Source of the DNA: Anaerolineales bacterium
Lineage (GTDB): Bacteria > Chloroflexota > Anaerolineae > Anaerolineales > Villigracilaceae
DNA: 63,964 nucleotides
Direction: 5' to 3'
Assembly: GCA_016744335.1 (NCBI GenBank)
Contig: JADGEO010000017.1
Span: forward strand, 1 to 63,964
The translations under genes and the position numbers were made by a program. The notes under the pieces were generated by a model, which saw nothing but the letters and a program-made list of their open reading frames with translations, was not told where the DNA came from and did not search any database. Shown one piece after another: positions 25,109 to 32,776 of this stretch (positions are counted from its first letter, which is position 1; every line of letters begins with the position of its first letter).

Positions 25109-26611
25109 TTATTCGCTTAAAGAAAAGATTAGGTAGTTCTCTCCCTCGGCATAGAGGGGATAGTTAGCAAAAAGATATTCGCGCAATTCTATTTGTTTTT
25201 CCCATTCTTCAAAGTTGGTAACAAGGAAGAACTTGCGGTTTTTAGTGTGCTTATCAAAGACTTCGGCAAAAGCTTGAGGGTCGCCGCGTTTTTCTTGGTA
25301 CCATAAATCGCCTGCGGAGGGGAAATGGGTGGTATTTAGCCAGCCCCAATAATTGAGTCTGTAGCCATAATCATTTGAGAGTGCAACAACACTGCCTTCG
25401 TCACGAAGCATATCGCCGATTTCACGATAGCTTTCAGCCAGAGGGCGATAATCTACGGAGTGCATTTGGGTACGCACTGTCCACATGGCGCCGAGTAGAG
25501 CCAGTGTCCACGCGGCGAGGAGTATCAGACGCGGCAAAAAGCTATTTGACACGCGCGAACGCAAAGACGTACTTATTATCTCACCAAGTGGAGCTATGGC
25601 GAGGGCGGCGATCATAATAAAGGGGATTTGATAATAATCGTGTGTTGAAAAATGATAGTTGAAATATAAGCCATAGAGAATATAACCAATCCAGAGACCG
25701 TGCAATATCCCGTTTTTCTTTTTAGGGAAAAGGAGGGTGCCGACTATGGAGAGCGCGATGAGAAGGAAGCCAACTACGGCGTCTAATTTCAATCCCCAGC
25801 GGAGGTAAAAAGAGGGTTGAGTGAGCATGGCGGGGAAAAAGCGTCCGCCGAATTGTTGGGTGAGAAAACCGTCGATGACGATGCCGTAGAAGAAATATAA
25901 AGCGGTAGGGAGAAGGGCTAAAATGGCGATTGCCCAAACTTGAGCGTCTTTGAGTGCGTCTTTGAGTGATTTGGCTTTTAGTACCGTCACGATTGCGGTG
26001 CCTGCAATAAAAAAGACAGCGGTCATTTTTACGAGAATGGCAAATCCGCCAAAAAGACCGGCGAGGATTGCCCATATCCAGCCGTGTTTATCTGCCCATA
26101 TTGCCAAAGTCCAAATGAACGCGGCGATAAGCATCATCATTAACGGATCAGGTTGAAAACTGCGGCTGGCGAAAACGCCGTAGGGGAGATAAAGATAGAT
26201 TGAGGCTGTTAGAAGTGCCCCATCGGGAGAGACGAGGCGTTTTGTGGTGAAGAAGAGAAAGATGCCACCAATCACCCAAAAGAGTGCGCTAAAGATGCGT
26301 GGTAGGGCTAGATTTGCTTCGCCCGTTTTATCATAAGCAAAAACGGCTAAACGCTCTACAAATTCTGGTTCGATGGTTGCCTGTAATTTCCATTGATGCA
26401 CTGCCATATCCCGTTGCCATTCAGGAATATCTGGCGCATTTTGGTAATAGATGCCGCGCGCTTTTAACGCAGAAAAAAGTTGGCGCGTGGGGTGAAAATC
26501 AAGAGGAAGGTCGTTGATGTCTTCCATCCGAATCCAAATTGATCCTAAGAAAATTAGGATAGCAAAGAGGGTGTATATTTTAGGAGGGAAGATAGAGGTG
26601 TTTTGATTCAA
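25109..26611 (-). CDS. GT39-type membrane glycosyltransferase
   Basis: A 500-residue GT-C fold protein that would move a sugar from a lipid carrier at the outer face of the membrane. The first external loop has RMEDINDLPLDFHPTRQL, the acidic site after helix 1 typical of ArnT/PMT relatives, and SRSFQPDPLMMML marks a second conserved loop. About ten hydrophobic helices follow, then a soluble C-terminal domain of about 110 residues. The likely start is TTG at 26611 after GGAT. It is a paralogue of the 28278-29756 product (shared DFHPTRQL/AFHPTRQL and SRSFQPDPLM). Confidence 0.82.
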   Translation of the reverse strand: MNQNTSIFPPKIYTLFAILIFLGSIWIRMEDINDLPLDFHPTRQLFSALKARGIYYQNAPDIPEWQRDMAVHQWKLQATIEPEFVERLAVFAYDKTGEANLALPRIFSALFWVIGGIFLFFTTKRLVSPDGALLTASIYLYLPYGVFASRSFQPDPLMMMLIAAFIWTLAIWADKHGWIWAILAGLFGGFAILVKMTAVFFIAGTAIVTVLKAKSLKDALKDAQVWAIAILALLPTALYFFYGIVIDGFLTQQFGGRFFPAMLTQPSFYLRWGLKLDAVVGFLLIALSIVGTLLFPKKKNGILHGLWIGYILYGLYFNYHFSTHDYYQIPFIMIAALAIAPLGEIISTSLRSRVSNSFLPRLILLAAWTLALLGAMWTVRTQMHSVDYRPLAESYREIGDMLRDEGSVVALSNDYGYRLNYWGWLNTTHFPSAGDLWYQEKRGDPQAFAEVFDKHTKNRKFFLVTNFEEWEKQIELREYLFANYPLYAEGENYLIFSLSE

Positions 26612-26643
26612 TTTTTATCCAGAGATTGGGTAGATTACATATT

Positions 26644-26688
26644 TTTAACGCGAATTTCGCGAATTAGCGAATGACACGAATTTTTTTG
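26644..26688. repeat. GCGAATT element, arm distal to the Nmad2-like start
   Basis: Arm of a family A inverted repeat: TTTAACGCGAAT, GCGAATTAGCGAAT and CGAATTTTT words in order. The matching arm is at 27305-27347 in opposite orientation, and the Nmad2-like gene fills the space between. It ends 4 bases before that gene's stop codon. Confidence 0.8.
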
Positions 26689-26692
26689 TTTG

Positions 26693-27289
26693 TTAGCAAG
26701 TTCTACAAGTTTGGTTGTTTTCTTGCTCTCTATCAAAAGGGTTGTCTTGGATTCCTGTACTGTGATTGTATTTCAGCCAATGTACAAATCGCTGGGCTAT
26801 CTCATCATTTCTTTTACATTTCATACCTGGTCCTTTTTTGATGAGGTAGTTCAATTCATCAGGCAACTCTACAGTATTTTCCCCAAAATAATAAAATTTC
26901 TCAGCAATAAAAACTGTAGGATGATCAGTGTCTTGTTTTATTTGTCCTTTTTCTGTATGGTGATTAGTAGAATGTTGTTTCCATTCATCATTTTCCTTGT
27001 AATACATATTATCACCACAGCGTTCTTTCCAAGTTCCGTTTATGTTTGGACGTTTTTTAAGAAAACGTGCATCATGATAGTATTCATTAAAACCTGTCTT
27101 TTCAGAAATCTGCATCGCGTAAATCAATTCTCTTCCACGCTTTTTAGAAGATATACCGACAAACCAATCCCCTTTTTCCAATGTACTGTTTTGATGATTC
27201 GGTGTACACATAGCCAGCGTGCAATATCCCCAAAAGGGATTGGGGGCAAGTCCTGTATCAGAAGTAATAATATACGAGCATAAACGCAT
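26693..27289 (-). CDS. Nmad2-like (nucleotide modification associated domain 2) protein
   Basis: A 198-residue protein whose start MRLCSYIITSDTGLAPNPFW followed by GYCTLAMCTPNHQ and GDWFVGISS fits the Nmad2 domain as I recall it, a domain predicted by comparative genomics to be linked with DNA base hypermodification. No catalytic role is established. Later segments, GNNMYY-like CGDNMYYKENDEW and VFIAEKFYYFGENTVELP, are also family-like. The ATG at 27289 has AAGGA at 27302-27298. The gene has no link to glycan synthesis, sits between two glycosyltransferase genes, and is enclosed by the two arms of a dispersed inverted repeat, which suggests acquisition as a cassette. Confidence 0.7.
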   Translation of the reverse strand: MRLCSYIITSDTGLAPNPFWGYCTLAMCTPNHQNSTLEKGDWFVGISSKKRGRELIYAMQISEKTGFNEYYHDARFLKKRPNINGTWKERCGDNMYYKENDEWKQHSTNHHTEKGQIKQDTDHPTVFIAEKFYYFGENTVELPDELNYLIKKGPGMKCKRNDEIAQRFVHWLKYNHSTGIQDNPFDREQENNQTCRTC

Positions 27290-27304
27290 TTTATTTTTCC
27301 TTGT

Positions 27305-27347
27305 AAAATTCGCGTAATTCGCTAATTCGCGTCCATTCGCGTTAAAG
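27305..27347. repeat. GCGAATT element, arm overlapping the upstream GT2 stop
   Basis: The reverse complement of this arm, TTTAACGCGAATGGACGCG.. then AATTAGCGAATTACGCG, matches the arm at 26644-26688 at nearly every position. The last codons and stop of the GT2 gene (..SLTRMDAN, TAG) lie inside this arm. Confidence 0.8.
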
Positions 27348-28281
27348 ATTTCTGACGTGACTTCAAATAACTTTTTCTTATGCTCGAAAAGCCTAATAAG
27401 CTCAAAAACGCATATAGAATCCGTTTCCAACTCTTCAGCGCGGTTTTGGGATTATATCTAAAAGTGCGCCAATACGCTTTCAAGCCCGCGTTCATTTTTC
27501 CAGCTTCGACCAAATAAAAAGCGTCTAAATGATGCGTGCCCGCCAGTATTATTTCCTTCTCATCTCTCAGGATATTGACCATCAAAGGCTGTGTTTCCAT
27601 CCAATCGAGAATTTTAAAGGCTTCTTTGCCAAAACGATCGGCATAGGCGATATTTTTGGCATTTTCGTGATAGCGTGCTTTTGCTAAAACTTGGGGTGTA
27701 TAAACTATAGGGGCAAGTTGCGCCATCCGTAACCAAAGATGATGGTCGAGCAGAAAATGATAATCAAGGTCGAGATAACCCGCTTGTTCTAAAACACTTT
27801 GGCGCATAAAGACTGCGGGCTGGCTGATGATATTGAACGCCATCAAATCATTTAGTTTATAAGGGGAAAAATGTTGGATATTGATTGGGTTCCCATCGCC
27901 GTCAATAGATAAAACATCGCCGTAGATAATGCCCGCGGTGGGGTTTTCGGCAAAGAGTTTGGCAACTTTGCTAAGCGTTTCAGGGAGATATACATCGTCA
28001 GAATTAAGCCACGCGATAATATCGCCTGTAGCGTGAGAAAAGCCTTTGTTAATCGCGTCCGCTTGCCCTGCGTCCACTTCGGAACACCACCAGTTCAGGC
28101 GTGTGTTGAGTTGGGGCGAAGCATCACGTGTGTAGCGGCGGATGATGTCCACGCTCGCGTCTGTAGAGCCACCGTCTGCAATCAGGTATTCCACGTTCGG
28201 GTAATCCTGTTCTAAGACAGAACGAATCGTTTCCTCAAGAAAATCTGCTTGGTTAAAAGAGGGGGTAATAATTGAAATCAT
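27322..28281 (-). CDS. Glycosyltransferase family 2 with repeat-encoded C-terminus
   Basis: A GT-A fold transferase of 319 residues: ISIITPSFNQADF, VEYLIADGGSTDAS, the acceptor-side WCSEVDAGQADAINKGF and the DXD-like IIAWLNSDDVY. The core is clearly related to the 22781-23602 product. The final residues SLTRMDAN are encoded by the palindromic repeat arm, so the natural C-terminus has probably been replaced or extended. The start ATG overlaps the stop of the upstream GT39 gene (ATGA), indicating translational coupling. Confidence 0.92.
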   Translation of the reverse strand: MISIITPSFNQADFLEETIRSVLEQDYPNVEYLIADGGSTDASVDIIRRYTRDASPQLNTRLNWWCSEVDAGQADAINKGFSHATGDIIAWLNSDDVYLPETLSKVAKLFAENPTAGIIYGDVLSIDGDGNPINIQHFSPYKLNDLMAFNIISQPAVFMRQSVLEQAGYLDLDYHFLLDHHLWLRMAQLAPIVYTPQVLAKARYHENAKNIAYADRFGKEAFKILDWMETQPLMVNILRDEKEIILAGTHHLDAFYLVEAGKMNAGLKAYWRTFRYNPKTALKSWKRILYAFLSLLGFSSIRKSYLKSRQKSLTRMDAN

Positions 28282-29756
28282 CGTAAATCAAAAAGAAGAA
28301 AATCATCATTATCTTCTCCGAGAAGAGGATAATTACTCAAAATTTCTTTTAAATCTGGCTGTTTATTATATTGTCCAAAAGCCGTAACAAGGAAAAATTC
28401 TTTACCCTCCGTGCGCCTTTCAAATTCGGCGATTGCGTCCACTGGGTTATCGTTCATATCTCGCATAAGTGTTGAGAGGGGCCACAAAGTAACATCTCGC
28501 CAGCCATAAACCATCAACCTATTTCCGTAATCTTGGGTTAGGGCAATTATATTGTGATCCGCGGGAATCTCATCTGCAATATTTTTCCAAACTAAGGGTT
28601 CAAAAGAATAATTTTTGGATAGGAGGAGCGAGCGCGCCACCCAAGCATTGTAAGCAACTGCGAGCAGAGCTAAGCTGATAAGTAGAGAGCGCCAGAAACG
28701 CCCTTGTTTCTGGGCTTGAGTGATGATTCCTTGAGCAATGGGTGCTACCCCCAACGCAACAATTGGTATAAGCTGAATGTGATAGTAGCTATGTGTATGA
28801 ATAAAATAAGGGAGAGAAAAACCAAAAAGAATATATCCTATCCAAATGCCAATGAGCATGGCACGCCCGCGTGGGGGCATAAGCAAAACGCCAAAAAGGC
28901 TGATATAGATGATAGGGGAAGCCATTAAGCTATCTACTAAACGCATCCACTGTAAATAAAATTTTGTATCATATAATAATTTAGATGTGCCTAAGGTTCT
29001 TTCAGCAAAAAAAGCGGAAGAAGTTTCACCAATAGCTAAAATATAGTAAAAAAAGGCTGGCAAAACCATAATAAAGAAGATTGCCCAAGTTTGGGGTGAT
29101 TTCCAAAACTTTTTCCAGCCATATACAGATAATACTGCCACAGCCGCAATTGGGGCTACAAAAAAGACAATGCTTATCTTAACCAGTGTCGCTAACCCTA
29201 AAAGAAATGCAGAGAGAAGAGCGAGCTTCCAGCCCTTTTCTTCCGTCCACCTATACAGAAAATAAAATCCGCCGATAAAAAGGGAGGTCATTAAAGGGTC
29301 GGGCTGAAAAGAGCGGCTGGCTTCTACGCCAAAGGGTAAAATTAAAAAGAAAGCCAAAGAGACTAACGCAGCTTCTTCTGAACTAAGTCTGCGAGCAAGC
29401 CCAAAGAGGGCAAGACCAGCAAGAAGCCAAAAAACAGTGTTATAGACGCGCGGCACGACTATACTCTCTCCGCCCGCCCAGAGATAAGTCCAGCCTACGA
29501 GAGACTCAAAGATTGGGGGTTCGTAGATTCCCAGTCTGTTGGCAAAAGATGCTGCTAAGGCTTGCTTTTTGGGGTCTGCATTAGGCAGAATTTGGTAATA
29601 AACATCACGCGCAATGAGGGTACTGCGTAGTTGACGAGTAGGATGAAAGGCAAGAGGGGGGTCGGTAATATCTATCAACCGCAGGATTGCGCCTAATATC
29701 AGCAAGCCAGCCAAAATAGCGGTCGTTACAAAAGATTTTTTAGAAGAGATTGTCAT
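28278..29756 (-). CDS. GT39-type membrane glycosyltransferase
   Basis: A 492-residue paralogue of the 25109-26611 product with the same first-loop motif (DITDPPLAFHPTRQLRS) and second loop (VEASRSFQPDPLM). About ten membrane helices precede a soluble C-terminal domain ending GEDNDDFLLFDLR. The likely start is the ATG at 29756, after AAGGCGG; a TTG 5 codons upstream is an alternative. It overlaps the upstream DUF115 gene by 17 bases. It is expected to use a polyprenyl-phosphate sugar donor. Confidence 0.82.
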   Translation of the reverse strand: MTISSKKSFVTTAILAGLLILGAILRLIDITDPPLAFHPTRQLRSTLIARDVYYQILPNADPKKQALAASFANRLGIYEPPIFESLVGWTYLWAGGESIVVPRVYNTVFWLLAGLALFGLARRLSSEEAALVSLAFFLILPFGVEASRSFQPDPLMTSLFIGGFYFLYRWTEEKGWKLALLSAFLLGLATLVKISIVFFVAPIAAVAVLSVYGWKKFWKSPQTWAIFFIMVLPAFFYYILAIGETSSAFFAERTLGTSKLLYDTKFYLQWMRLVDSLMASPIIYISLFGVLLMPPRGRAMLIGIWIGYILFGFSLPYFIHTHSYYHIQLIPIVALGVAPIAQGIITQAQKQGRFWRSLLISLALLAVAYNAWVARSLLLSKNYSFEPLVWKNIADEIPADHNIIALTQDYGNRLMVYGWRDVTLWPLSTLMRDMNDNPVDAIAEFERRTEGKEFFLVTAFGQYNKQPDLKEILSNYPLLGEDNDDFLLFDLR

Positions 29757-30555
29757 AATCCGCCTTTTCAAAAATTGTCAATTTGCCGCCAATGGTGGCA
29801 TCTAAAATTTGACGGTTATCCTGTTCGTAGGCTTCGCGTGCCATCAAATAGGCAATCTCGGACATATCTAAGTCGGGCAATTGCCAGCGAAATCCTTTGC
29901 CAAAATAACGCGGGTCAAAATGGTTGGGGTCATCACCATCGGACGTGACAGTTTTATTTGCTTCACCCTTACTCTTGAAACTGTGATCAACGCCAATGAG
30001 AATTACTTGTTCAAATCCCATGTGATAAGCGAGTTGGAGGCAAACGTTGGTTACGGTTGCACCTTCCCAAATGCGATGGCTCACATCTTGAGAAAATTTC
30101 ATACCATCGTAGGTGGTGTAAAGAAAATTAGGCAAGTTTTTGAGGGGCAGGTTTGCAGGAAAATACTTGTGTGAACGCCAAGAGAAAAAACGGGGCATAT
30201 CGAGAGCGAGGAAATCGTCTACACATTGCTCTATAACAAGGTCATTAACCGAGGCGAGAAAAGTTGTTTGAAATCCCCATTCTTCAAAAGCAAGGTAAAT
30301 GCGATTCATGCCAAAGGTATATTCATCTTTAAGTTTGGAAACATCGGTATCGCGCAAGCTAGGACCATTGCCGATGATAAAACAGCGTTCGCCTTTATAT
30401 TTATCTTTGAGTTCTGCGAAAGATTCCATGCTTTTTTTTCGCCAAGGATGAAAATAGGCAGAAGGCAAATCAGGGATATGGCGCGTGGCGATAACTGTAT
30501 CACGGGCAAGGTTCCAGAGGGGGGAGGGGATGATATTTTTAAGAGTGGTTTTCAT
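29740..30555 (-). CDS. DUF115 / MptE-like glycan-locus protein
   Basis: A 271-residue protein with GERCFIIGNGPSLRDTDVSKL, the glycine-rich loop of the DUF115 (6-hydroxymethylpterin pyrophosphokinase MptE-like) superfamily, then FGMNRIYLAF, and QVILIGVDHSFKSKG, a second conserved segment. Bacterial members are found in flagellin or surface glycosylation loci, where they act with sugar transferases. The C-terminal part (ILDATIGGKLTIFEKADYDNLF) is also family-like. It overlaps both neighbours, so it belongs to the operon. The reaction is not known. Confidence 0.75.
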   Translation of the reverse strand: MKTTLKNIIPSPLWNLARDTVIATRHIPDLPSAYFHPWRKKSMESFAELKDKYKGERCFIIGNGPSLRDTDVSKLKDEYTFGMNRIYLAFEEWGFQTTFLASVNDLVIEQCVDDFLALDMPRFFSWRSHKYFPANLPLKNLPNFLYTTYDGMKFSQDVSHRIWEGATVTNVCLQLAYHMGFEQVILIGVDHSFKSKGEANKTVTSDGDDPNHFDPRYFGKGFRWQLPDLDMSEIAYLMAREAYEQDNRQILDATIGGKLTIFEKADYDNLF

Positions 30556-31040
30556 TTTTCAGTATTCAAATCAACATTGCGAGTCATTTGCGTCCATTTA
30601 ACGCGGTGTTCTTTAATCGTATTTCGAAGTTGACGTTCTCTCTTACTTAAACTGCCTTTATTGGTTTTTACTTCAACAAAAACGATTTCTTTAATTTCGC
30701 CTTCGCTCAAGCCGTCAAAAACAATAAAATCTATCGGTGCACCCATAAATCGGGCATCTTGAGGGTTATAAGAAAAATCGGGGAGATAGGGAATAAAATG
30801 TTCTGTAATTTTACCAATCAAAGTTGAGCGGCTTCGGTCTGCGGCATCTTTACGGATTTCTTTTTCATATTCTTTTTTCCATTTTTCTAATATCACTCTA
30901 TATTCGCTGTTGATGCTTCTTCTCATTTCATGGCGGATATTTTTCATCTCCCTTTTATGTTCTCTGAGGAGATAAATGAGCATAGCGATAATGAGAATGG
31001 CGATGAGGAGCAGTGTTGATAAGAGGGGTATTGTTTGCAT
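30552..31040 (-). CDS. Membrane-anchored Holliday junction resolvase-like nuclease
   Basis: A 162-residue protein with one N-terminal membrane helix (residues 5-24), a basic coiled segment (28-66), and a PD-(D/E)XK-type domain matching the Holliday-junction-resolvase-related Endonuc_Holl family: GKITEHFIPYLPDF, GAPIDFIVFDGL and IVFVEVKTNKGSLSKRERQLR carry the acidic and lysine residues (D..EVK). It is odd inside a glycan operon; it overlaps the DUF115 gene by 4 bases. The membrane anchor makes a role in general recombination doubtful, and its real substrate is unknown. Confidence 0.75.
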   Translation of the reverse strand: MQTIPLLSTLLLIAILIIAMLIYLLREHKREMKNIRHEMRRSINSEYRVILEKWKKEYEKEIRKDAADRSRSTLIGKITEHFIPYLPDFSYNPQDARFMGAPIDFIVFDGLSEGEIKEIVFVEVKTNKGSLSKRERQLRNTIKEHRVKWTQMTRNVDLNTEK

Positions 31041-31041
31041 T

Positions 31042-31812
31042 TTATTCTGTACTTAACCGCGCCGTTGCCCCTCCATCTATAACGAGAGATTGCCCCGTCA
31101 TAAAAGAAGATTGCTCATTATCTGCAAGGAAGTAGATAGCAGACGCGATTTCGGCTGGCGTGCCGACTTTCCCGCTGACAGTTTTTCGGGCGAGATTTTC
31201 GAGACGGGATTGCACATCGCCCTCTCCAACATGCCCACGCCCCAGACCATCGCGGAGCATTTGCGTATCTACTGCGCCGGGCAAAATGGCATTAACGCGA
31301 ATATCATCAGAAGCAAATTCAATAGCCATTGCACGCGTTAGCGCAAGAAGCCCGCCTTTGCTGGCGGCATACGCGGCGATATTTGCGGATGTCTGGATGG
31401 CATGAACAGAAGAAACATTGACAACAGCCCCTCCGCCACGCGCCTTCAGAAGTGGGTGCGCTAGCTTTGCCCCCAGAAAAACAGAGCGCAGATTTGCTTC
31501 CATGACCGCATCCCATTCTTTTACAGAGGTTTCAAGAATGGGTTTGGCAATTTGTAATGCGGCATTATTAACCAATGCTTCAAGAGAATCAGTAAAACTT
31601 TGTGCTTTGGCGAAGATTTCTTCCATCGCATTTCCGCTAGAAATATCGCTTTGGATAAAAAGCCCGTTTTCTGGGAAATTGTAGCCCTGAGCCGTGTCGA
31701 AGGGAGCAATATCCACGCCGATTACGTGCCAGCCTTTTGAAGCAAAGAGTTGCACGGTGGCACGCCCAATCCCGCCAGATGCGCCGGTGATGAGAACTGT
31801 TTTATTGGTCAT
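31042..31812 (-). CDS. SDR-family NAD(P)-dependent oxidoreductase
   Basis: A classical short-chain dehydrogenase of 256 residues: cofactor motif TGASGGIGRA, NNA motif VNNAALQ, catalytic Ser in VVNVSSVHA and YAASKGG with Tyr and Lys, and the C-terminal SFMTGQSLVIDGG. The segment after the second strand, DIAPFDTAQGYNFPENG, is lengthened by a 20-bp dispersed repeat (31685-31704). It overlaps the dehydrogenase gene upstream by 11 bases; the pair may make or modify a sugar or hydroxy acid for the glycan. Confidence 0.92.
   Translation of the reverse strand: MTNKTVLITGASGGIGRATVQLFASKGWHVIGVDIAPFDTAQGYNFPENGLFIQSDISSGNAMEEIFAKAQSFTDSLEALVNNAALQIAKPILETSVKEWDAVMEANLRSVFLGAKLAHPLLKARGGGAVVNVSSVHAIQTSANIAAYAASKGGLLALTRAMAIEFASDDIRVNAILPGAVDTQMLRDGLGRGHVGEGDVQSRLENLARKTVSGKVGTPAEIASAIYFLADNEQSSFMTGQSLVIDGGATARLSTE
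31685..31704 (-). repeat. In-frame TTCGAC..CTCAG repeat (family E) in the SDR gene
   Basis: The minus strand reads CCCTTCGACACGGCTCAGGG. It is translated as PFDTAQG just after the NAD-binding acidic position. The outer triplets CCC and GGG pair. Confidence 0.75.
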
Positions 31813-32767
31813 TTTTTAATTCACTCGAATCTATTTCAAGCCCATCCAATAAATTTTTAATCGTATTCCAATGTACCCGTTCCCAAGCTTCGGGGCTAGA
31901 GTTAGAATTATGGGGAGCAAGCATTACCTTATCCATCTTTTTGAGTGGACTATCTTCAGGCAAAGGTTCAACTTCAAAAACATCCATTGCCGCGCCGCCG
32001 AGCTTGCCAGATTCTAGCGCAGAGATTAATGCTTTTTCGTCCACAATAGGACCACGTGCTGTGTTAATAAGAATGGCAGTCTTTTTCATCTGCTCCAGCG
32101 TTAGTGCGTTAATAAGATGTTGGCTGGTGGGGTTTAGGTCACAGTTGATGGAGACGAAATCTGATTTAGAAAGCAAGATATCAAGCGTTGTCAATTCAAT
32201 ACCTGTTTCATTAATAAAAACATGGTCAATTTCAATAATATCGGTGCCTAGAACTTTCATCCCGAAGGCTTTTGCTTTGCGTGTTACCGCTTTGCCTATA
32301 TTGCCAATACCGATAATGCCCAAAGTTGATTCACTTAGGCTTTTGCCGGGAATTTTCTTCCACTCGCCCGCTTTCATGGCCGAATCCATCCATGGTTGAC
32401 GGCGAGAGAATGCCAAAATATAGCCGAGCACCGAATCTGAAACGGGGGTGGTGAAGGCATTCTGTGTCCGCCCGATGGTGACTCCATAACGCGAGCAAGC
32501 TGAGGAATCGAGCGAATCGATTCCTGTGCCCCACTTTGAGATAACTTTTAGGCGCGGCGCACAGGCTTCAATTACGCGCGCCGTATATCGGTCATCCCCA
32601 CAAATTGCCCCGTCAAATGTCCCCGCATATTTTAGCAGGTCGGCTTCTTCCATTCGCTCTTCAACGTCTGGCACAATCACTTTTAGCCCGTATCTCTCTA
32701 GTACGGGGACAAAGCGGTCTACAAATGGAATCATATAAGGGGCGGTGAGGAGGATTGTTTTAGTCAT
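31802..32767 (-). CDS. D-2-hydroxyacid dehydrogenase (phosphoglycerate dehydrogenase-like)
   Basis: An NAD-dependent dehydrogenase of 321 residues. The dinucleotide site is TLGIIGIGNIGKAVTRKAKAF. Catalytic residues are Arg in INTARGPIVDEKAL, Glu in FEVEPLPEDSPL and His in MLAPHNSNSSPEAWER. There is no C-terminal ACT domain, so it is not a long-form SerA. In glycan loci such enzymes often work with sugar-acid or cytidylyltransferase genes, and one of the latter lies two genes upstream. It overlaps the SDR gene start. Confidence 0.9.
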   Translation of the reverse strand: MTKTILLTAPYMIPFVDRFVPVLERYGLKVIVPDVEERMEEADLLKYAGTFDGAICGDDRYTARVIEACAPRLKVISKWGTGIDSLDSSACSRYGVTIGRTQNAFTTPVSDSVLGYILAFSRRQPWMDSAMKAGEWKKIPGKSLSESTLGIIGIGNIGKAVTRKAKAFGMKVLGTDIIEIDHVFINETGIELTTLDILLSKSDFVSINCDLNPTSQHLINALTLEQMKKTAILINTARGPIVDEKALISALESGKLGGAAMDVFEVEPLPEDSPLKKMDKVMLAPHNSNSSPEAWERVHWNTIKNLLDGLEIDSSELKNDQ

Positions 32768-32776
32768 TTTTTACCT

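Noticed and set aside
28100..28145. Possible family E remnant in the GT2 gene (DASPQLNTRL segment)
   Set aside because: Only part of the word is present and the outer triplets do not pair, so it cannot be separated from ordinary loop variation.
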